Source: Gemmatimonadota bacterium
Lineage (GTDB): Bacteria; Gemmatimonadota; Gemmatimonadetes; Gemmatimonadales; GWC2-71-9
NCBI GenBank assembly: GCA_016720805.1
Contig: JADKJZ010000015.1
Coordinates: 36,001 to 100,000, forward strand
Direction of reading: 5' to 3'
DNA: 64,000 nt
Positions 16,375 through 26,295 of the stretch are shown here, piece by piece. Both the position numbers and the translations under genes were made by a program. Below the pieces are notes generated by a model, which had not been told where the DNA came from, did not search any database, and saw nothing but the letters and a program-made list of their open reading frames with translations. The first letter of the stretch is position 1. Every line of letters starts with the position of its first letter.

Positions 16375-19300
16375 TCAATCCGTCCGTTCGTTCGAAGTCG
16401 CCGCCCGCACCTCCCGTTCCTTCCACAGCGAGTAGACGGCCGGAATCACGATCAGCGTCAACACCGTGCTGCTGATCATGCCCCCGACCATGGGGGCCGC
16501 AATGCGTTTCATCACACTGGCACCGGCCCCGGAACCCCAGAGTATGGGGAGCAATCCCGCCATGATCGCGGTGACGGTCATCATCTTGGGGCGCACGCGC
16601 TCCACCGCACCCTCCATGACCGCCTCGTAGAGATCGCGAAGCGACGGCCGGTGTCCGGTGGCCGTGCGCGCTGCCCACGCGTGATCAAGGTAGATCAGCA
16701 TCACCACCCCGGTCTCGGCGGCGACGCCGGCGAGTGCGATGAAGCCGATCGCCACCGCGACCGACCAGTTATACCCGAGGAGCCAGATGAACCAGATGCC
16801 GCCGACCAGCGCGAACGGCAGCGAGAGCATGACGATCAGCGATTCTGGTACGCTCTTGAAGTTGAAATAGAGGAGCAAGAAGATGATCGCCAAGGTGGCG
16901 GGGATGACCACTTTCATCCGTTCCTTGGCGCGCTGCATGTATTCGTACTGGCCACTCCAGACAAGAGAGTAGCCTGGAGGGAGCGACACGGCGCGTTGCA
17001 CCTGTTGCTGCGCCTCCGCGACGTAACTGCCGATGTCCCGCCCGACTACGTCCACGAACACCCACGCCGTCGGCTGGGCGCCCTCCGTGCGAACCACCAT
17101 GGGACCCGCCACCTGCCGGATCGTGGCGATCTGCCCGAGCGGGACGAACGCTCCCTCACCAGCCGTGGCGCCGGGTGCCCCCATTCCGGTCGGCATGCCG
17201 ACATCAGGGCTGGCGTCGCTGCCGATGCCATGGGCGACGGGAATCAGGACGGAGGCGAGCCGCTCGGGGTTGTCGCGCAGCTCGAGGGGATACCGGATGC
17301 GCACGCCGTAGCGCTCGCGGCCCTCCACGGTCTGGGTGATCGTCATGCCGCCGACGGCGGTAGCGATGACGGTCTGCACGTCACCGACGTTCAAGCCGTG
17401 CCGCGCCGCCTTCGCCCGATCGATGTCGATGTCGAGGTAGTAGCCGGAAACCGCCCGCTCCGCGAACGCGCTTCGCGTTCCCGGCACCATCCGCACCACC
17501 TGCTCGACCTCCTTGCCCAGCCGCTCGAGCTCAGCCAGGTCAGGGCCGAAGAGCTTGATCCCGACAGGGGTCCGGATGCCCGTGGCGAGCATGTCGATAC
17601 GTCCCTTGATCGGCATCGTCCAGGCATTGGTGATTCCGGGAAGCCGTACCGCCGAATCCATGGCGGCCACCAGGGCGTCGTAGGTCATCCCCTCTCGCCA
17701 TTCCGATTCCGGCTTCAAGGTGATCGTGGTTTCCACCATATCGAGCCCCGCCGGATCGGTCGCGGTATTCGCCCTTCCTGCCTTGCCCCAGACGTGATCC
17801 ACTTCCGGGAAACTCTTCAGGATGCCGTCCTGGACACGGAGAATCTCGCGCGCTCGCGCGACACTGACCCCCGGCAGGGTCGTCGGCATGAAGAGGATGG
17901 TCCCCTCATCGAGTCGCGGCATGAACTCGCTCCCGATCTGGGACCACGGGATGGCAGTCAGGATCAGCCCCACCAACGCCGCACCGATGACCGGCCACCG
18001 TTGCCGCAACACGAAGGTGATGACTGGTCGGTACAGGGCAATGAGCAGGCGATTGACCGGATTCGCCCGCTCTCGGTAGATCTTGCCCCGGATGAAGATT
18101 CCCATGGCCACCGGCACAAGGGTCACCGACAGCAGGCTCGCCGCGGCCATCGCGAACGTCTTGGTGAAGGCCAGGGGCTTGAACAGCCGGCCTTCCTGTC
18201 CTTCCAGCACAAACACCGGGACGAAGGAGACGGTAATGATCAACAGCGAGAAGAACAGCGCAGGCCCGACCTCCTTGGACGATTCTCGAACTACCTGCCA
18301 ACGCTCCGCCGTGGTCAAGATCGACGTGTCGAGTGATTTGCCAGCCGCTGGGTGTCCCAGGGCAACGTGCCGCGCATCCACGGCGCGTTCGAGGTGCTTG
18401 TGCATGTTCTCGATCATGACAATCGCCGCATCGATCATTGCGCCAATGGCGATCGCGATTCCCCCCAATGACATGATGTCAGCGCCAACCCCGACCCATC
18501 GCATCGCGATGAACGCGATGAGGATCCCGAGTGGCAGGGTGATGATGGCCACCAGCGCTGACCTGGCATGAAGCAGAAAGACGATGCACACCAAGGCGAC
18601 GACGAGGCTCTCCTCAAGCAACTTGCCACGGAGATTGTCGATGGCCCGTTGGATCAGGTCGCTCCGGTCGTAGACCGGCGTCAGTACAACGCCAGCGGGG
18701 AGGCCCTGCTGGACCTCCGTAATCTTGGCCTTGACGCGTGCGATGGTGGCGAGGGCATTCTGGCCAAACCGCATGACCACGATGCCGCCCACCGCGTCGC
18801 CCCGCCCGTCTAGCTCCGCGACCCCTCGTCGGACCGCTGGACCGACGCTCACGCGACCGAGTTCGGCCACTCGGACCGGTATCCCGCTCTGAGTCGCACC
18901 CACCACAACATTCTCGATATCGTCGATCGACTTGAGGTACCCGAGTCCCCGCACCATGTACTCGCGCTCGGAGAGCTCGACGACCATCGCCCCGATGTCG
19001 GCATTGGCGTTCTGAATTGCCGACATGACCGCCGTGATCGGGATCCGAAACCCCAGCAGCTTCGCGGGGTCGAGATCGATCTGGTACTGCTTCTCGAACC
19101 CCCCCAGGGTCGCAACTTCGGAGACGCCCGGGACGGCCGTGAGGGCATACCGGAGGTACCAGTCCTGGATACTCCGCAGCTCCGCCAGGCTCTTTTGTCC
19201 GGTGGTGTCTTCGAGCGCGTACTGGAACACCCAGCCAAGACCGGTGGCATCGGGCCCGAGGGTCGGTGTCACATTCGCCGGCAGCTTCCCCTGGATACCG

Positions 19301-19644
19301 TTGAGGTACTCCAGAACCCGTGAACGCGCCCAATAGAGATCGGTACCGTCTTCGAAGATGATGTAGACAAACGAGATGCCGAAGAACGAGTAGCCCCGGA
19401 CCGTGCGGGACCCAGGCACCTTGAGCATCTCGGCCGCGATCGGGTAGGTGACCTGATCCTCCACGATGCGTGGCGCCTGATCATTGTACTCGGCTTGCAC
19501 GATGACCTGCACGTCGCTCAGGTCGGGCAGTGCCTCCAGCGGTGTCTGTTTGACCGCCCAGATGCCGCCGGCGATGGCGGCGAGCGTGAACAGGGAAACC
19601 AGCAGCAGGTTCGCGGTCGACCAGTCAATGATGCGCTTGAGCAC
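16375..19644 (-). CDS. cusA: CusA-type heavy-metal RND efflux pump
   Basis: 1089 aa, full length for HME-RND pumps. TM4 reads AIAIGAMIDAAIVMIENMHK, the monovalent-metal form. The periplasmic region has GSEFMPRLDEGTILFMPTTL and WTMPIKGRIDMLATGIRTP, both CusA signatures, with Met residues that carry Cu(I)/Ag(I). It works as a trimer with CusB and CusC to expel Cu(I)/Ag(I) across the outer membrane. GTG start, six bases after cusB. Last gene of the cusCBA operon on the minus strand. Confidence 0.95.
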   Translation of the reverse strand: MLKRIIDWSTANLLLVSLFTLAAIAGGIWAVKQTPLEALPDLSDVQVIVQAEYNDQAPRIVEDQVTYPIAAEMLKVPGSRTVRGYSFFGISFVYIIFEDGTDLYWARSRVLEYLNGIQGKLPANVTPTLGPDATGLGWVFQYALEDTTGQKSLAELRSIQDWYLRYALTAVPGVSEVATLGGFEKQYQIDLDPAKLLGFRIPITAVMSAIQNANADIGAMVVELSEREYMVRGLGYLKSIDDIENVVVGATQSGIPVRVAELGRVSVGPAVRRGVAELDGRGDAVGGIVVMRFGQNALATIARVKAKITEVQQGLPAGVVLTPVYDRSDLIQRAIDNLRGKLLEESLVVALVCIVFLLHARSALVAIITLPLGILIAFIAMRWVGVGADIMSLGGIAIAIGAMIDAAIVMIENMHKHLERAVDARHVALGHPAAGKSLDTSILTTAERWQVVRESSKEVGPALFFSLLIITVSFVPVFVLEGQEGRLFKPLAFTKTFAMAAASLLSVTLVPVAMGIFIRGKIYRERANPVNRLLIALYRPVITFVLRQRWPVIGAALVGLILTAIPWSQIGSEFMPRLDEGTILFMPTTLPGVSVARAREILRVQDGILKSFPEVDHVWGKAGRANTATDPAGLDMVETTITLKPESEWREGMTYDALVAAMDSAVRLPGITNAWTMPIKGRIDMLATGIRTPVGIKLFGPDLAELERLGKEVEQVVRMVPGTRSAFAERAVSGYYLDIDIDRAKAARHGLNVGDVQTVIATAVGGMTITQTVEGRERYGVRIRYPLELRDNPERLASVLIPVAHGIGSDASPDVGMPTGMGAPGATAGEGAFVPLGQIATIRQVAGPMVVRTEGAQPTAWVFVDVVGRDIGSYVAEAQQQVQRAVSLPPGYSLVWSGQYEYMQRAKERMKVVIPATLAIIFLLLYFNFKSVPESLIVMLSLPFALVGGIWFIWLLGYNWSVAVAIGFIALAGVAAETGVVMLIYLDHAWAARTATGHRPSLRDLYEAVMEGAVERVRPKMMTVTAIMAGLLPILWGSGAGASVMKRIAAPMVGGMISSTVLTLIVIPAVYSLWKEREVRAATSNERTD

Positions 19645-19650
19645 GGCCGG

Positions 19651-21093
19651 TCAGCTCCCCTCGGGCATCTTGTGCCCGGTGTGCTCGTTCTCCGCTGCCT
19701 TCGCCTTCGTCGAGTCCTTGGTTGGCGCTGGCGTTGGTGCGACCCGGCGCGGCGACGGCTTCGCCACCGGGGGGACCTTGGGCGCCGTCATGTCCATCCC
19801 CGGCATGCTGGATCCGGGATCGGCGGCGGGCGGTGGTGCGGCGGGCGCTGCCGGCGCGGTGACATCCATTCCCGGCATGTTGCCCATGCCGCCGAGCAGT
19901 GAGCCGAGATTGGATTCTGCGTCCACCAGAAAGGTGGCGGAACTCACCACCGTATCACCCACCACCAGACCCGCGAGAATCTCGAGTCGGTCGTCGGTCG
20001 CCTGGCCGAGGCTGACCTCCCGGGGCACCAGCATGCCGTCCGGCATCTTGACGAACACGAGGTTCCGTTTGCCGGTCGAGAGAATCGCCGAGCGGGGGAC
20101 GCTCAGCACCGGCTCGGAGGCCGCCGCAAAACTGAAGGTCGAATACATCCCCGGCTTGAGGAGGAGGCCCGGGTTCGCGAGGGTGACGCGAACGCGAGCG
20201 GTCCTGGTTTCAGGATTGATGGTGGGATAGATGTACGAGATCCGGCCGGTTCGGATGTCACCGGGGAGGGCCTGAAATTCGGCGACAACTTGCCCACCGA
20301 GCCGCACCGAGGGAAGATCCCGCTCGTACACTTCGCCGTCCAGCCACACGATGCTCAGGTCGGCAATGCGATACACCGCCTCCCCGGCCATGAGGCGCTG
20401 CCCGGCAAGCACGGACTTCTCGATGACCACGCCGCTCACCGGGGATCGGAACGTCACCGTTTTGCGGATCTCGCCCGATTCCTCGATCTGACGGATCTGG
20501 TCCGGCGGGATCTCCCAGTACAAGAGTCGGCGCCGGGCGGATTGGAGCAGATCATCGGAGCTCTGGACGGCCGCCGAGGTGCCGGTGGACAGATCGCGAT
20601 TGAGCCGTCGGGCGAGGAGCAGCTCCTGCTGGGCGGCAACCACCATCGGCGAATACAGGTCGAACAGCGGCTCTCCCACACGGACCGCCTGCCCGGTGAA
20701 ATTGACATGCAGTTGGTCGACCCAGCCATCCACGCGGGCGGTGACCGACTTGAGCATGGTCTCGTCGTATGTCACGATGCCCACCGTCCGCACGACGCGG
20801 TCCAGCGGTCCGAGGATGACCGGGGCGTAGGTGACCCCGATCCGTCGGGCTGCTTCCGTGGAGAGCATCACGGCACGCGCACTATCGGAGGTCGGCGTCG
20901 CGGCGTGATTGTGGGCGGCCGGTTCGGCGGGGGACGCTGATGGCCGACTGAAGTACCAGGTGACAATCGCGGCGATCGCGAGTACGCCGACGAAGCCCAT
21001 GACAGCGACGGGACGCGAGAGGCGACGGCGATTGCCGGTCTGGAACGGCGAAGACTCGGGGGCCGGATTCAGGGGATCGTGCTGCGTCGTCAT
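19651..21093 (-). CDS. cusB: CusB-type periplasmic adaptor with Met/His-rich tail
   Basis: 480 aa: one N-terminal TM (VAVMGFVGVLAIAAIVTWYF), then membrane-fusion barrel and lipoyl parts (VTARVDGWVDQLHVNFTG, LFDLYSPMVVAAQQELL) typical of CusB. The last 100 residues form an unusual low-complexity tail with MGNMPGMDV, SSMPGMDMT and HTGHKMPEG in Pro/Ala linkers. These Met/His clusters resemble CusF-like or PcoE-like copper sites and may replace a separate chaperone. Its ATG follows directly after the cusC stop. Confidence 0.94.
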   Translation of the reverse strand: MTTQHDPLNPAPESSPFQTGNRRRLSRPVAVMGFVGVLAIAAIVTWYFSRPSASPAEPAAHNHAATPTSDSARAVMLSTEAARRIGVTYAPVILGPLDRVVRTVGIVTYDETMLKSVTARVDGWVDQLHVNFTGQAVRVGEPLFDLYSPMVVAAQQELLLARRLNRDLSTGTSAAVQSSDDLLQSARRRLLYWEIPPDQIRQIEESGEIRKTVTFRSPVSGVVIEKSVLAGQRLMAGEAVYRIADLSIVWLDGEVYERDLPSVRLGGQVVAEFQALPGDIRTGRISYIYPTINPETRTARVRVTLANPGLLLKPGMYSTFSFAAASEPVLSVPRSAILSTGKRNLVFVKMPDGMLVPREVSLGQATDDRLEILAGLVVGDTVVSSATFLVDAESNLGSLLGGMGNMPGMDVTAPAAPAAPPPAADPGSSMPGMDMTAPKVPPVAKPSPRRVAPTPAPTKDSTKAKAAENEHTGHKMPEGS

Positions 21094-22419
21094 CTATCGT
21101 TCTCCCGGCGCGCCGGCCGAATTGGACACCGTGGGGTCGAACAGCGGCCTTCCAAGGAGCATCTCGAGCTCTGCGAGCGCAGCACCCTCCTCGGCCTCCA
21201 ACTGGAAGACCTGTTGACGGTAGCGATTGACGGTCATCTGGGCATCGAGGAGCATCGGTAGATCCACATCCCCGACCCGGTACGCGGAGAGCGTGGAAGA
21301 GACGGTGGCGAGCGCCTGGGGCATGATGGTCCCTTGATACAAGGCCCGGAGGTCTCGGCTCCTCCGAATCGACGCGAGGAGTTCCCCGAGACGGCCCCTC
21401 GTGTCGGCGCGCATCGCGGCGAGTTCCGCCTCCGCAGCAAGCCGCATCGCGCTGGCCTCATCGCGCATCTTGAACTGTCGCCGTCCCGCCCAGATCGGGA
21501 CCGAGAAGCCAGCCATGAGGCTGATCATCCGTTCGGTACCCATGGCCATCGGTCGCTGGCCGTAGATGACGCCAAGTTGCAGGTCTGGCCAGATCTCCCG
21601 GCGTGCTCGTTGCTGCGCGGCACGGGCAGCTTCGACCTCGAGTGCGCCGGCCGCGAGCATCGGCCGGCCGTCAAGGGCCATCCGCTCGAGGGAGTCGGCA
21701 ACCGCCAAGTCTGCCGGAAAAGCTGGCAGGATGGGCGATGGTACCGGGGTGTTGGATGGTTGATCAAGCAGGGCGTTCAACCGAGCGGCGGCGGCTCCAC
21801 GCATGGCCCGCATCCGCGCAATCTCCTCGGTCATGCGGTCGACTTCAATTTGCGCGCGCAACACGTCCGCCTGACGCCCTTCGCCCACGGAATACATTGT
21901 CCGTGCCGTCGTGCCGATGTCACGGAGCAGCGCCTGGGTGGCCACCGCCACTTCGATGCTGCGGTCCACCTGATAGAGCTCGTAGAAGGCCATGGCGCCC
22001 CGAGCGCGAAGTTCCCAAGTCAGTTCGGCGGCGCGGCTCGCCGCTGCCCCCGCCTGCGCCGCCGCCACGCGACCCGCCAGCCCGAGTTGACCGGCGATCG
22101 GGAGCATCTGCATCACCTGCACTTGATTCATGCCGAGCGGATCCTGCAGGCCGAAACCAGGAAGATTCCGGTTCATCAAGCCGAACTGGACTTGCGGATC
22201 TTGCAGCGTCCGGGCCGGGTCGACGCGCGCGGCGGCGGCGGCGGCCATCTGGCGTGCCGCCTCGAGGCGAGGATTCTGTCTGTCGAGGATCGTGAAGACG
22301 TCGGCGAGGGAGAGACCGCGCGTTGCGCTGCTGGTCGGTGTCTGCGCCGCCACCGCCGGCGCGAGCAGCCAGAGCCCGATGATCCACAACGCTCGTCCCC
22401 ACCGCGGTAGTTGCTGCAC
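21094..22419 (-). CDS. cusC: CusC-type outer-membrane factor (TolC family)
   Basis: 441 aa with a signal peptide (LWIIGLWLLAPAVAAQ) and two TolC repeats rich in coiled-coil heptads; no lipobox Cys is seen. It opens the outer-membrane channel for the CusBA pump. GTG start preceded by GAGGAGG. It directly abuts cusB, so one transcript carries all three genes. Confidence 0.9.
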   Translation of the reverse strand: MQQLPRWGRALWIIGLWLLAPAVAAQTPTSSATRGLSLADVFTILDRQNPRLEAARQMAAAAAARVDPARTLQDPQVQFGLMNRNLPGFGLQDPLGMNQVQVMQMLPIAGQLGLAGRVAAAQAGAAASRAAELTWELRARGAMAFYELYQVDRSIEVAVATQALLRDIGTTARTMYSVGEGRQADVLRAQIEVDRMTEEIARMRAMRGAAAARLNALLDQPSNTPVPSPILPAFPADLAVADSLERMALDGRPMLAAGALEVEAARAAQQRARREIWPDLQLGVIYGQRPMAMGTERMISLMAGFSVPIWAGRRQFKMRDEASAMRLAAEAELAAMRADTRGRLGELLASIRRSRDLRALYQGTIMPQALATVSSTLSAYRVGDVDLPMLLDAQMTVNRYRQQVFQLEAEEGAALAELEMLLGRPLFDPTVSNSAGAPGER

Positions 22420-22799
22420 TCACTGCCTCCTCGCGTTCATGGACTTGTCGGCCGAGGGCCAGGCGACGAACTCCGGCGAGAAACCTATTGGGCACGATGG
22501 GTGGCGGCCATGAAGGACAGATTAAGGAGCGTTGAGTTTGTCGGGCGCGTATGCGCGAAGAAAGTCGCTCTCTGGGACTAATTGCTTTGGGGGAGAACAC
22601 GGCCCGGAGGAGTGTGCCACACTCGGCGATGCTGGCAGGGCATCAACATTTCTTAACCTTCTCGTCATGGCCTCTTTCGAATCGGCTCCTATCCTTGAGT
22701 GATCAGCGCACGCCGTACCATGACCATGAGTCGTCAGGTTTTCCATTGTTTGACATCGGATGATTCACGCAGCGCGCGACCCACTGGAGGATCGCTCAC
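22420..22799. promoter_or_regulatory. Divergent regulatory region between cusCBA and copB
   Basis: 380 bases without a gene. It must hold the promoters of both operons. Noted are AGGTTAAG on the minus strand (22652-22659), shared with the copRS upstream region, and GATTAAGG near 22523. No textbook CusR or CueR palindrome was found. Confidence 0.4.
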
Positions 22800-24881
22800 A
22801 TGACGGACGCAGGCCAGGAACACAGCCATCACACTATGCAGGCCAGCGCTTCCCCCGACGTGGACGCCGCCCATGAGAAGGCCGATCCGCCACACGGAAG
22901 TCATGACCAGCACGCCGGCCATCGTCCGGAAATGTTCCGCGATCGGTTCTGGCTCTCGCTCGCTCTCACCGTGCCGGTCGTCGTCTGGTCGCGACACGTC
23001 GAGGAGCTGCTGGGATATGTGGCACCGGTCTTCACCGGCTCGGCGTGGATTCCAGCGGTACTGGGCACGGTGGTGTTTCTCTACGGCGGGTTGGTTTTCC
23101 TGAATGGGGCACGGCGGGAGCTGGCGGCGCGTCTGCCGGGAATGATGACGCTGATTGCCCTCGCCATCACGGTGGCATTTGTCTTTTCCTGGGTCGTCCA
23201 GCTCGGCGTGATCACGGCCGATGCCCTCTGGTGGGAACTCGCCACCCTGGTCACCATCATGCTGCTCGGTCACTGGATCGAGATGCGCTCGATTCTCCAA
23301 GCCCAGGGTGCGCTCCAGGAGCTCGCCAAGCTGCTGCCGGACAGTGCCACTCGGCTCGCTGGCGAAGTTGAAACAGTGGTACCCGTCAGTGCGCTCCAGA
23401 ACGGAGATGTGCTCCTGATTCGCCCCGGTGAGCGAGTGCCTGCGGATGGAATCGTGCGGAAAGGGGAGAGCGATCTCAACGAATCCATGATCACCGGCGA
23501 ATCGAATCCGGTTCGGAAGCAGGAGGGGGACCCCGTCATCGCAGCGACCATCAACGGACAGGGGTCGCTGCGCATCGAAGTCACCGGTACGGGCGACAAG
23601 ACCAAGCTGTCGGGCATCATGCGCCTCGTGGCCGACGCCCAGAAGTCCAAGTCCAGGGCGCAGCACCTGGCCGATCGCGCGGCGCAAATCCTGACCGGAG
23701 TGGCCATCCTCTCCGGCATCGCCACGCTCGTTGTCTGGCAGTCGCTGGGGGCAAGCATCGACTTCACAATGGTTCGTGTCGTGACCGTTCTGGTGATTGC
23801 GTGTCCCCACGCGCTCGGGTTGGCCGTGCCATTGGTCGTCGCCATCTCGACCACGATGGGCGCCCGGAACGGTCTCCTGGTGCGTGATCGACGCGGACTG
23901 GAAGAGGCCAGAAACCTGAACACCGTGATTTTCGACAAAACGGGAACCCTCACCCTGGGTGAGTTTCGCGTCGTGGACTTGGCGGTCGCTGACGCGGGGA
24001 CCGAGGACGCCATGTTGCAGATCGCGGCGAGTGTGGAAACGGAATCCGAACATCCCATTGCCCGCGGCATCGTCAAGACGGCGGTTGACCGGAAGCTCGA
24101 CGTCACGATCGCCAACGGTTTCCGCGCACTCCCCGGCAAGGGCGTCGCCGCTTTGGTCGGCGGGGCCGAGTATCACCTCGGCGGCCCGGCACTTCTCGCG
24201 ACCGAGAACGCGCAGGTGTCAGCTCCACTGCAGCAAGCCGCGGACGCCGCGGCCAGCCGCGGTCAGGCCGCCATCTATCTGATCAAGGATGGCAGGGCGA
24301 TGGCGGTGTTTGCGGTGGCCGACGCGATCCGAGAAGAGAGTCGTGAGGCGATCAGGGCCCTGCACGAGCGTGGCATCGAGGTCGCAATGCTGACGGGCGA
24401 CGCGCAGGCGGTGGCCGACGCCGTGGCCGCCGAATTGGGGATCGACACGGTCTTCGCCCAGGTCCTCCCGGGCGACAAGGCCGCCAAGGTGAAGGAACTG
24501 CAGGCCCAGGGGAAAAAGGTGGCCATGGTGGGCGACGGGGTGAACGATGCGCCAGCGCTTGCGACGGCGGACATCGGGATTGCGATCGGTGCGGGTACGG
24601 ATGTGGCGGTGGAGGCCGGGCACATCGTGTTGGTGCGTTCGGATCCCAGGGACATTCCGCGGATCATTACGCTGTCACGAGCGACCTACCGGAAAATGCT
24701 GCAAAACCTCTGGTGGGCGGCAGGCTACAACATCGTCGCCATTCCGCTGGCGGCCGGAGTCCTCTCCGCGTGGGGTATCCTCCTCACACCGGCGCTGGGT
24801 GCGGTGCTGATGTCGGCGAGCACGGTGGTCGTGGCCGTCAATGCGCAGCTGCTGAAGCGGGTGAAGCTGGAGGCACCGTGA
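22800..24881 (+). CDS. copB: CopB-type (P1B-3) copper/silver P-type ATPase
   Basis: 693 aa. The N-terminus is His-rich (HSHHTM, HGSHDQHAGH) and lacks a CxxC HMA domain, as in CopB. The metal site in TM6 is CPHALGLAVPLV, the P1B-3 signature. Catalytic motifs: TGES, DKTGTLTLGE with the phosphorylated Asp, HPIARGI, and GDGVNDAPAL. It exports Cu or Ag from the cytoplasm using ATP. GGAGG precedes the ATG. Its TGA overlaps the next gene's GTG. Confidence 0.95.
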   Translation: MTDAGQEHSHHTMQASASPDVDAAHEKADPPHGSHDQHAGHRPEMFRDRFWLSLALTVPVVVWSRHVEELLGYVAPVFTGSAWIPAVLGTVVFLYGGLVFLNGARRELAARLPGMMTLIALAITVAFVFSWVVQLGVITADALWWELATLVTIMLLGHWIEMRSILQAQGALQELAKLLPDSATRLAGEVETVVPVSALQNGDVLLIRPGERVPADGIVRKGESDLNESMITGESNPVRKQEGDPVIAATINGQGSLRIEVTGTGDKTKLSGIMRLVADAQKSKSRAQHLADRAAQILTGVAILSGIATLVVWQSLGASIDFTMVRVVTVLVIACPHALGLAVPLVVAISTTMGARNGLLVRDRRGLEEARNLNTVIFDKTGTLTLGEFRVVDLAVADAGTEDAMLQIAASVETESEHPIARGIVKTAVDRKLDVTIANGFRALPGKGVAALVGGAEYHLGGPALLATENAQVSAPLQQAADAAASRGQAAIYLIKDGRAMAVFAVADAIREESREAIRALHERGIEVAMLTGDAQAVADAVAAELGIDTVFAQVLPGDKAAKVKELQAQGKKVAMVGDGVNDAPALATADIGIAIGAGTDVAVEAGHIVLVRSDPRDIPRIITLSRATYRKMLQNLWWAAGYNIVAIPLAAGVLSAWGILLTPALGAVLMSASTVVVAVNAQLLKRVKLEAP

Positions 24882-25903
24882 TCAGAGTTGCCGTCAATGG
24901 ATATGGCGTGATCGGTCGCCGCGTGGCGGACGCAGTGGTGCTGCAAGCCGACATGGAGCTGGTGGGGGTCGCCGATGTGGCGACCGACTGGCGTGGTCGC
25001 ATCGCGGCCCGTCGGGGCTTCCCACTGTTTGCGGCCACGACCACTGCGCACACCGAGATGATCGCCCGCGGATTTGAACCCCGGGGCGATCTCGATGCCC
25101 TGCTCGACGTGGCCGACATCGTCGTGGATTGCACGCCGAAAGGTGTGGATGCCGGCAACAAGCCTCGGTATGAGCAGGCAGGCATTCGAACAGTTTTTCA
25201 GGGTGGTTCAGCGCATGAGCTGGCAGGCCACAGTTTCGTGGCGAGCGCCAACTACCGCTCCGCACTCGATCGCCGAATGACCCGCGTGGTGTCGTGCAAC
25301 ACCACGGCCACGGTGCGTACGTTGTTCGCGCTGCAGCAGGCAGGGCTTCTCCGACGCGCGCGGGGTGTGCTGGTGCGGAGAGCCACCGATCCTTGGGAGA
25401 GCCATCGGGGCGGCATCCTGAATACGATGGTGCCGGAGCCGGACATTCCGAGCCACCAAGGGCCCGACGCGAAGACCGTGATCCCAGGGCTCGACGTCAT
25501 CACGATGGCATCGAAATCCCCGCAGAATGTCGCCCACCTGCACCATTGGATGGTTGATCTCACTCGCATTGCGAGTCGGGATGAAGTGCTCGCCGCGTTT
25601 CGAGCGGTCCCGCGGATCGCCTTCGTCCGGGTTGATGATGGGGTCGAGGCGCTCAATGTCACCGCCGAGATCATGAAGGAAATCGGACGGCCACGGGGTG
25701 ACATGTGGGAGGTGGCAATCTGGGAAGACATCCTGGCGGTGGAGGGTCAGGAACTCCTCTATGCGTATCAAGTGGATAATCAGGCCATCGTGGTCCCCGA
25801 GACCATCGATGCAATCCGTGCCCTCATGGGGACGGAGCGGGACGCCAGTCGGTCCATCCGGATGACGAATGAGGCCCTGGGCGTCTGCCAGGAGTTCCCA
25901 TGA
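24878..25903 (+). CDS. Type II (archaeal-type) glyceraldehyde-3-phosphate dehydrogenase
   Basis: 341 aa. The Rossmann motif VNGYGVIGRRVADAV, ADIVVDCTPKGV, and the active-site block VVSCNTTATVRTL match archaeal type II GAPDH, not the usual bacterial GapA. It oxidises glyceraldehyde 3-phosphate with NAD(P). The GTG start overlaps the copB stop (GTGA), so the two are translationally coupled. Since copper and silver are known to inactivate GapA through its thiol, this may be a metal-tolerant bypass enzyme; that role is inference. It could also act in arsenate detoxification, but no ArsJ is present. Confidence 0.9.
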   Translation: MIRVAVNGYGVIGRRVADAVVLQADMELVGVADVATDWRGRIAARRGFPLFAATTTAHTEMIARGFEPRGDLDALLDVADIVVDCTPKGVDAGNKPRYEQAGIRTVFQGGSAHELAGHSFVASANYRSALDRRMTRVVSCNTTATVRTLFALQQAGLLRRARGVLVRRATDPWESHRGGILNTMVPEPDIPSHQGPDAKTVIPGLDVITMASKSPQNVAHLHHWMVDLTRIASRDEVLAAFRAVPRIAFVRVDDGVEALNVTAEIMKEIGRPRGDMWEVAIWEDILAVEGQELLYAYQVDNQAIVVPETIDAIRALMGTERDASRSIRMTNEALGVCQEFP

Positions 25904-26013
25904 GCAACTGCGGCGTGGCAAGTGGGTGGCCGGGCTTCTGCGACCAGGCGTGCGACCGCCGGACCTGACAACGGACAATTGCGATTACCCCCGGGATGGA
26001 GCGGCCACCAATC

Positions 26014-26295
26014 ATGATAAACACTAAGGTCTTGGCTTGGTCTTTGGGTGTGTTCGGGGCCGTGATATTCATCACGTGCGTGCTCTATGGTTTGATTGCA
26101 CCCGAATCGCTGCACATGGGCCGCGCCCTCGGCGTCCTCTTGCCGGGGTTCACCTGGCTCACGCCGTCCGGACTGCTTATTGGGCTGGTCGAGGCGTTCC
26201 TCTACGGGGCATACGCTGGCCTCGTGTTCGCCCCGATCCACAACGCATTGGCGCGCCGGTGGGGAGGCGTCGGGCTACCTGCAGAAAACCAATAA
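26014..26295 (+). CDS. DUF5676-like small membrane protein
   Basis: 93 aa with two hydrophobic segments: VLAWSLGVFGAVIFITCVLYGLI and LLIGLVEAFLYGAYAGLVFAP, separated by a short loop. This two-helix pattern is typical of small DUF5676 proteins that travel with copper genes. ATG 26014 has GGAG about 11 bases upstream; ATG 25996 is a possible alternative. Confidence 0.6.
   Translation: MINTKVLAWSLGVFGAVIFITCVLYGLIAPESLHMGRALGVLLPGFTWLTPSGLLIGLVEAFLYGAYAGLVFAPIHNALARRWGGVGLPAENQ

Noticed and set aside
16342..18336. 664-codon plus-strand frame
   Set aside because: Antisense to cusA, whose motifs are intact throughout.
22734..24176. 480-codon minus-strand frame
   Set aside because: Antisense to copB; no ribosome binding site or recognisable motif.
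24878..25903. Arsenate detoxification GAPDH (partner of ArsJ)
   Set aside because: No ArsJ-type transporter or arsenate genes nearby; the overlap is with a copper ATPase.
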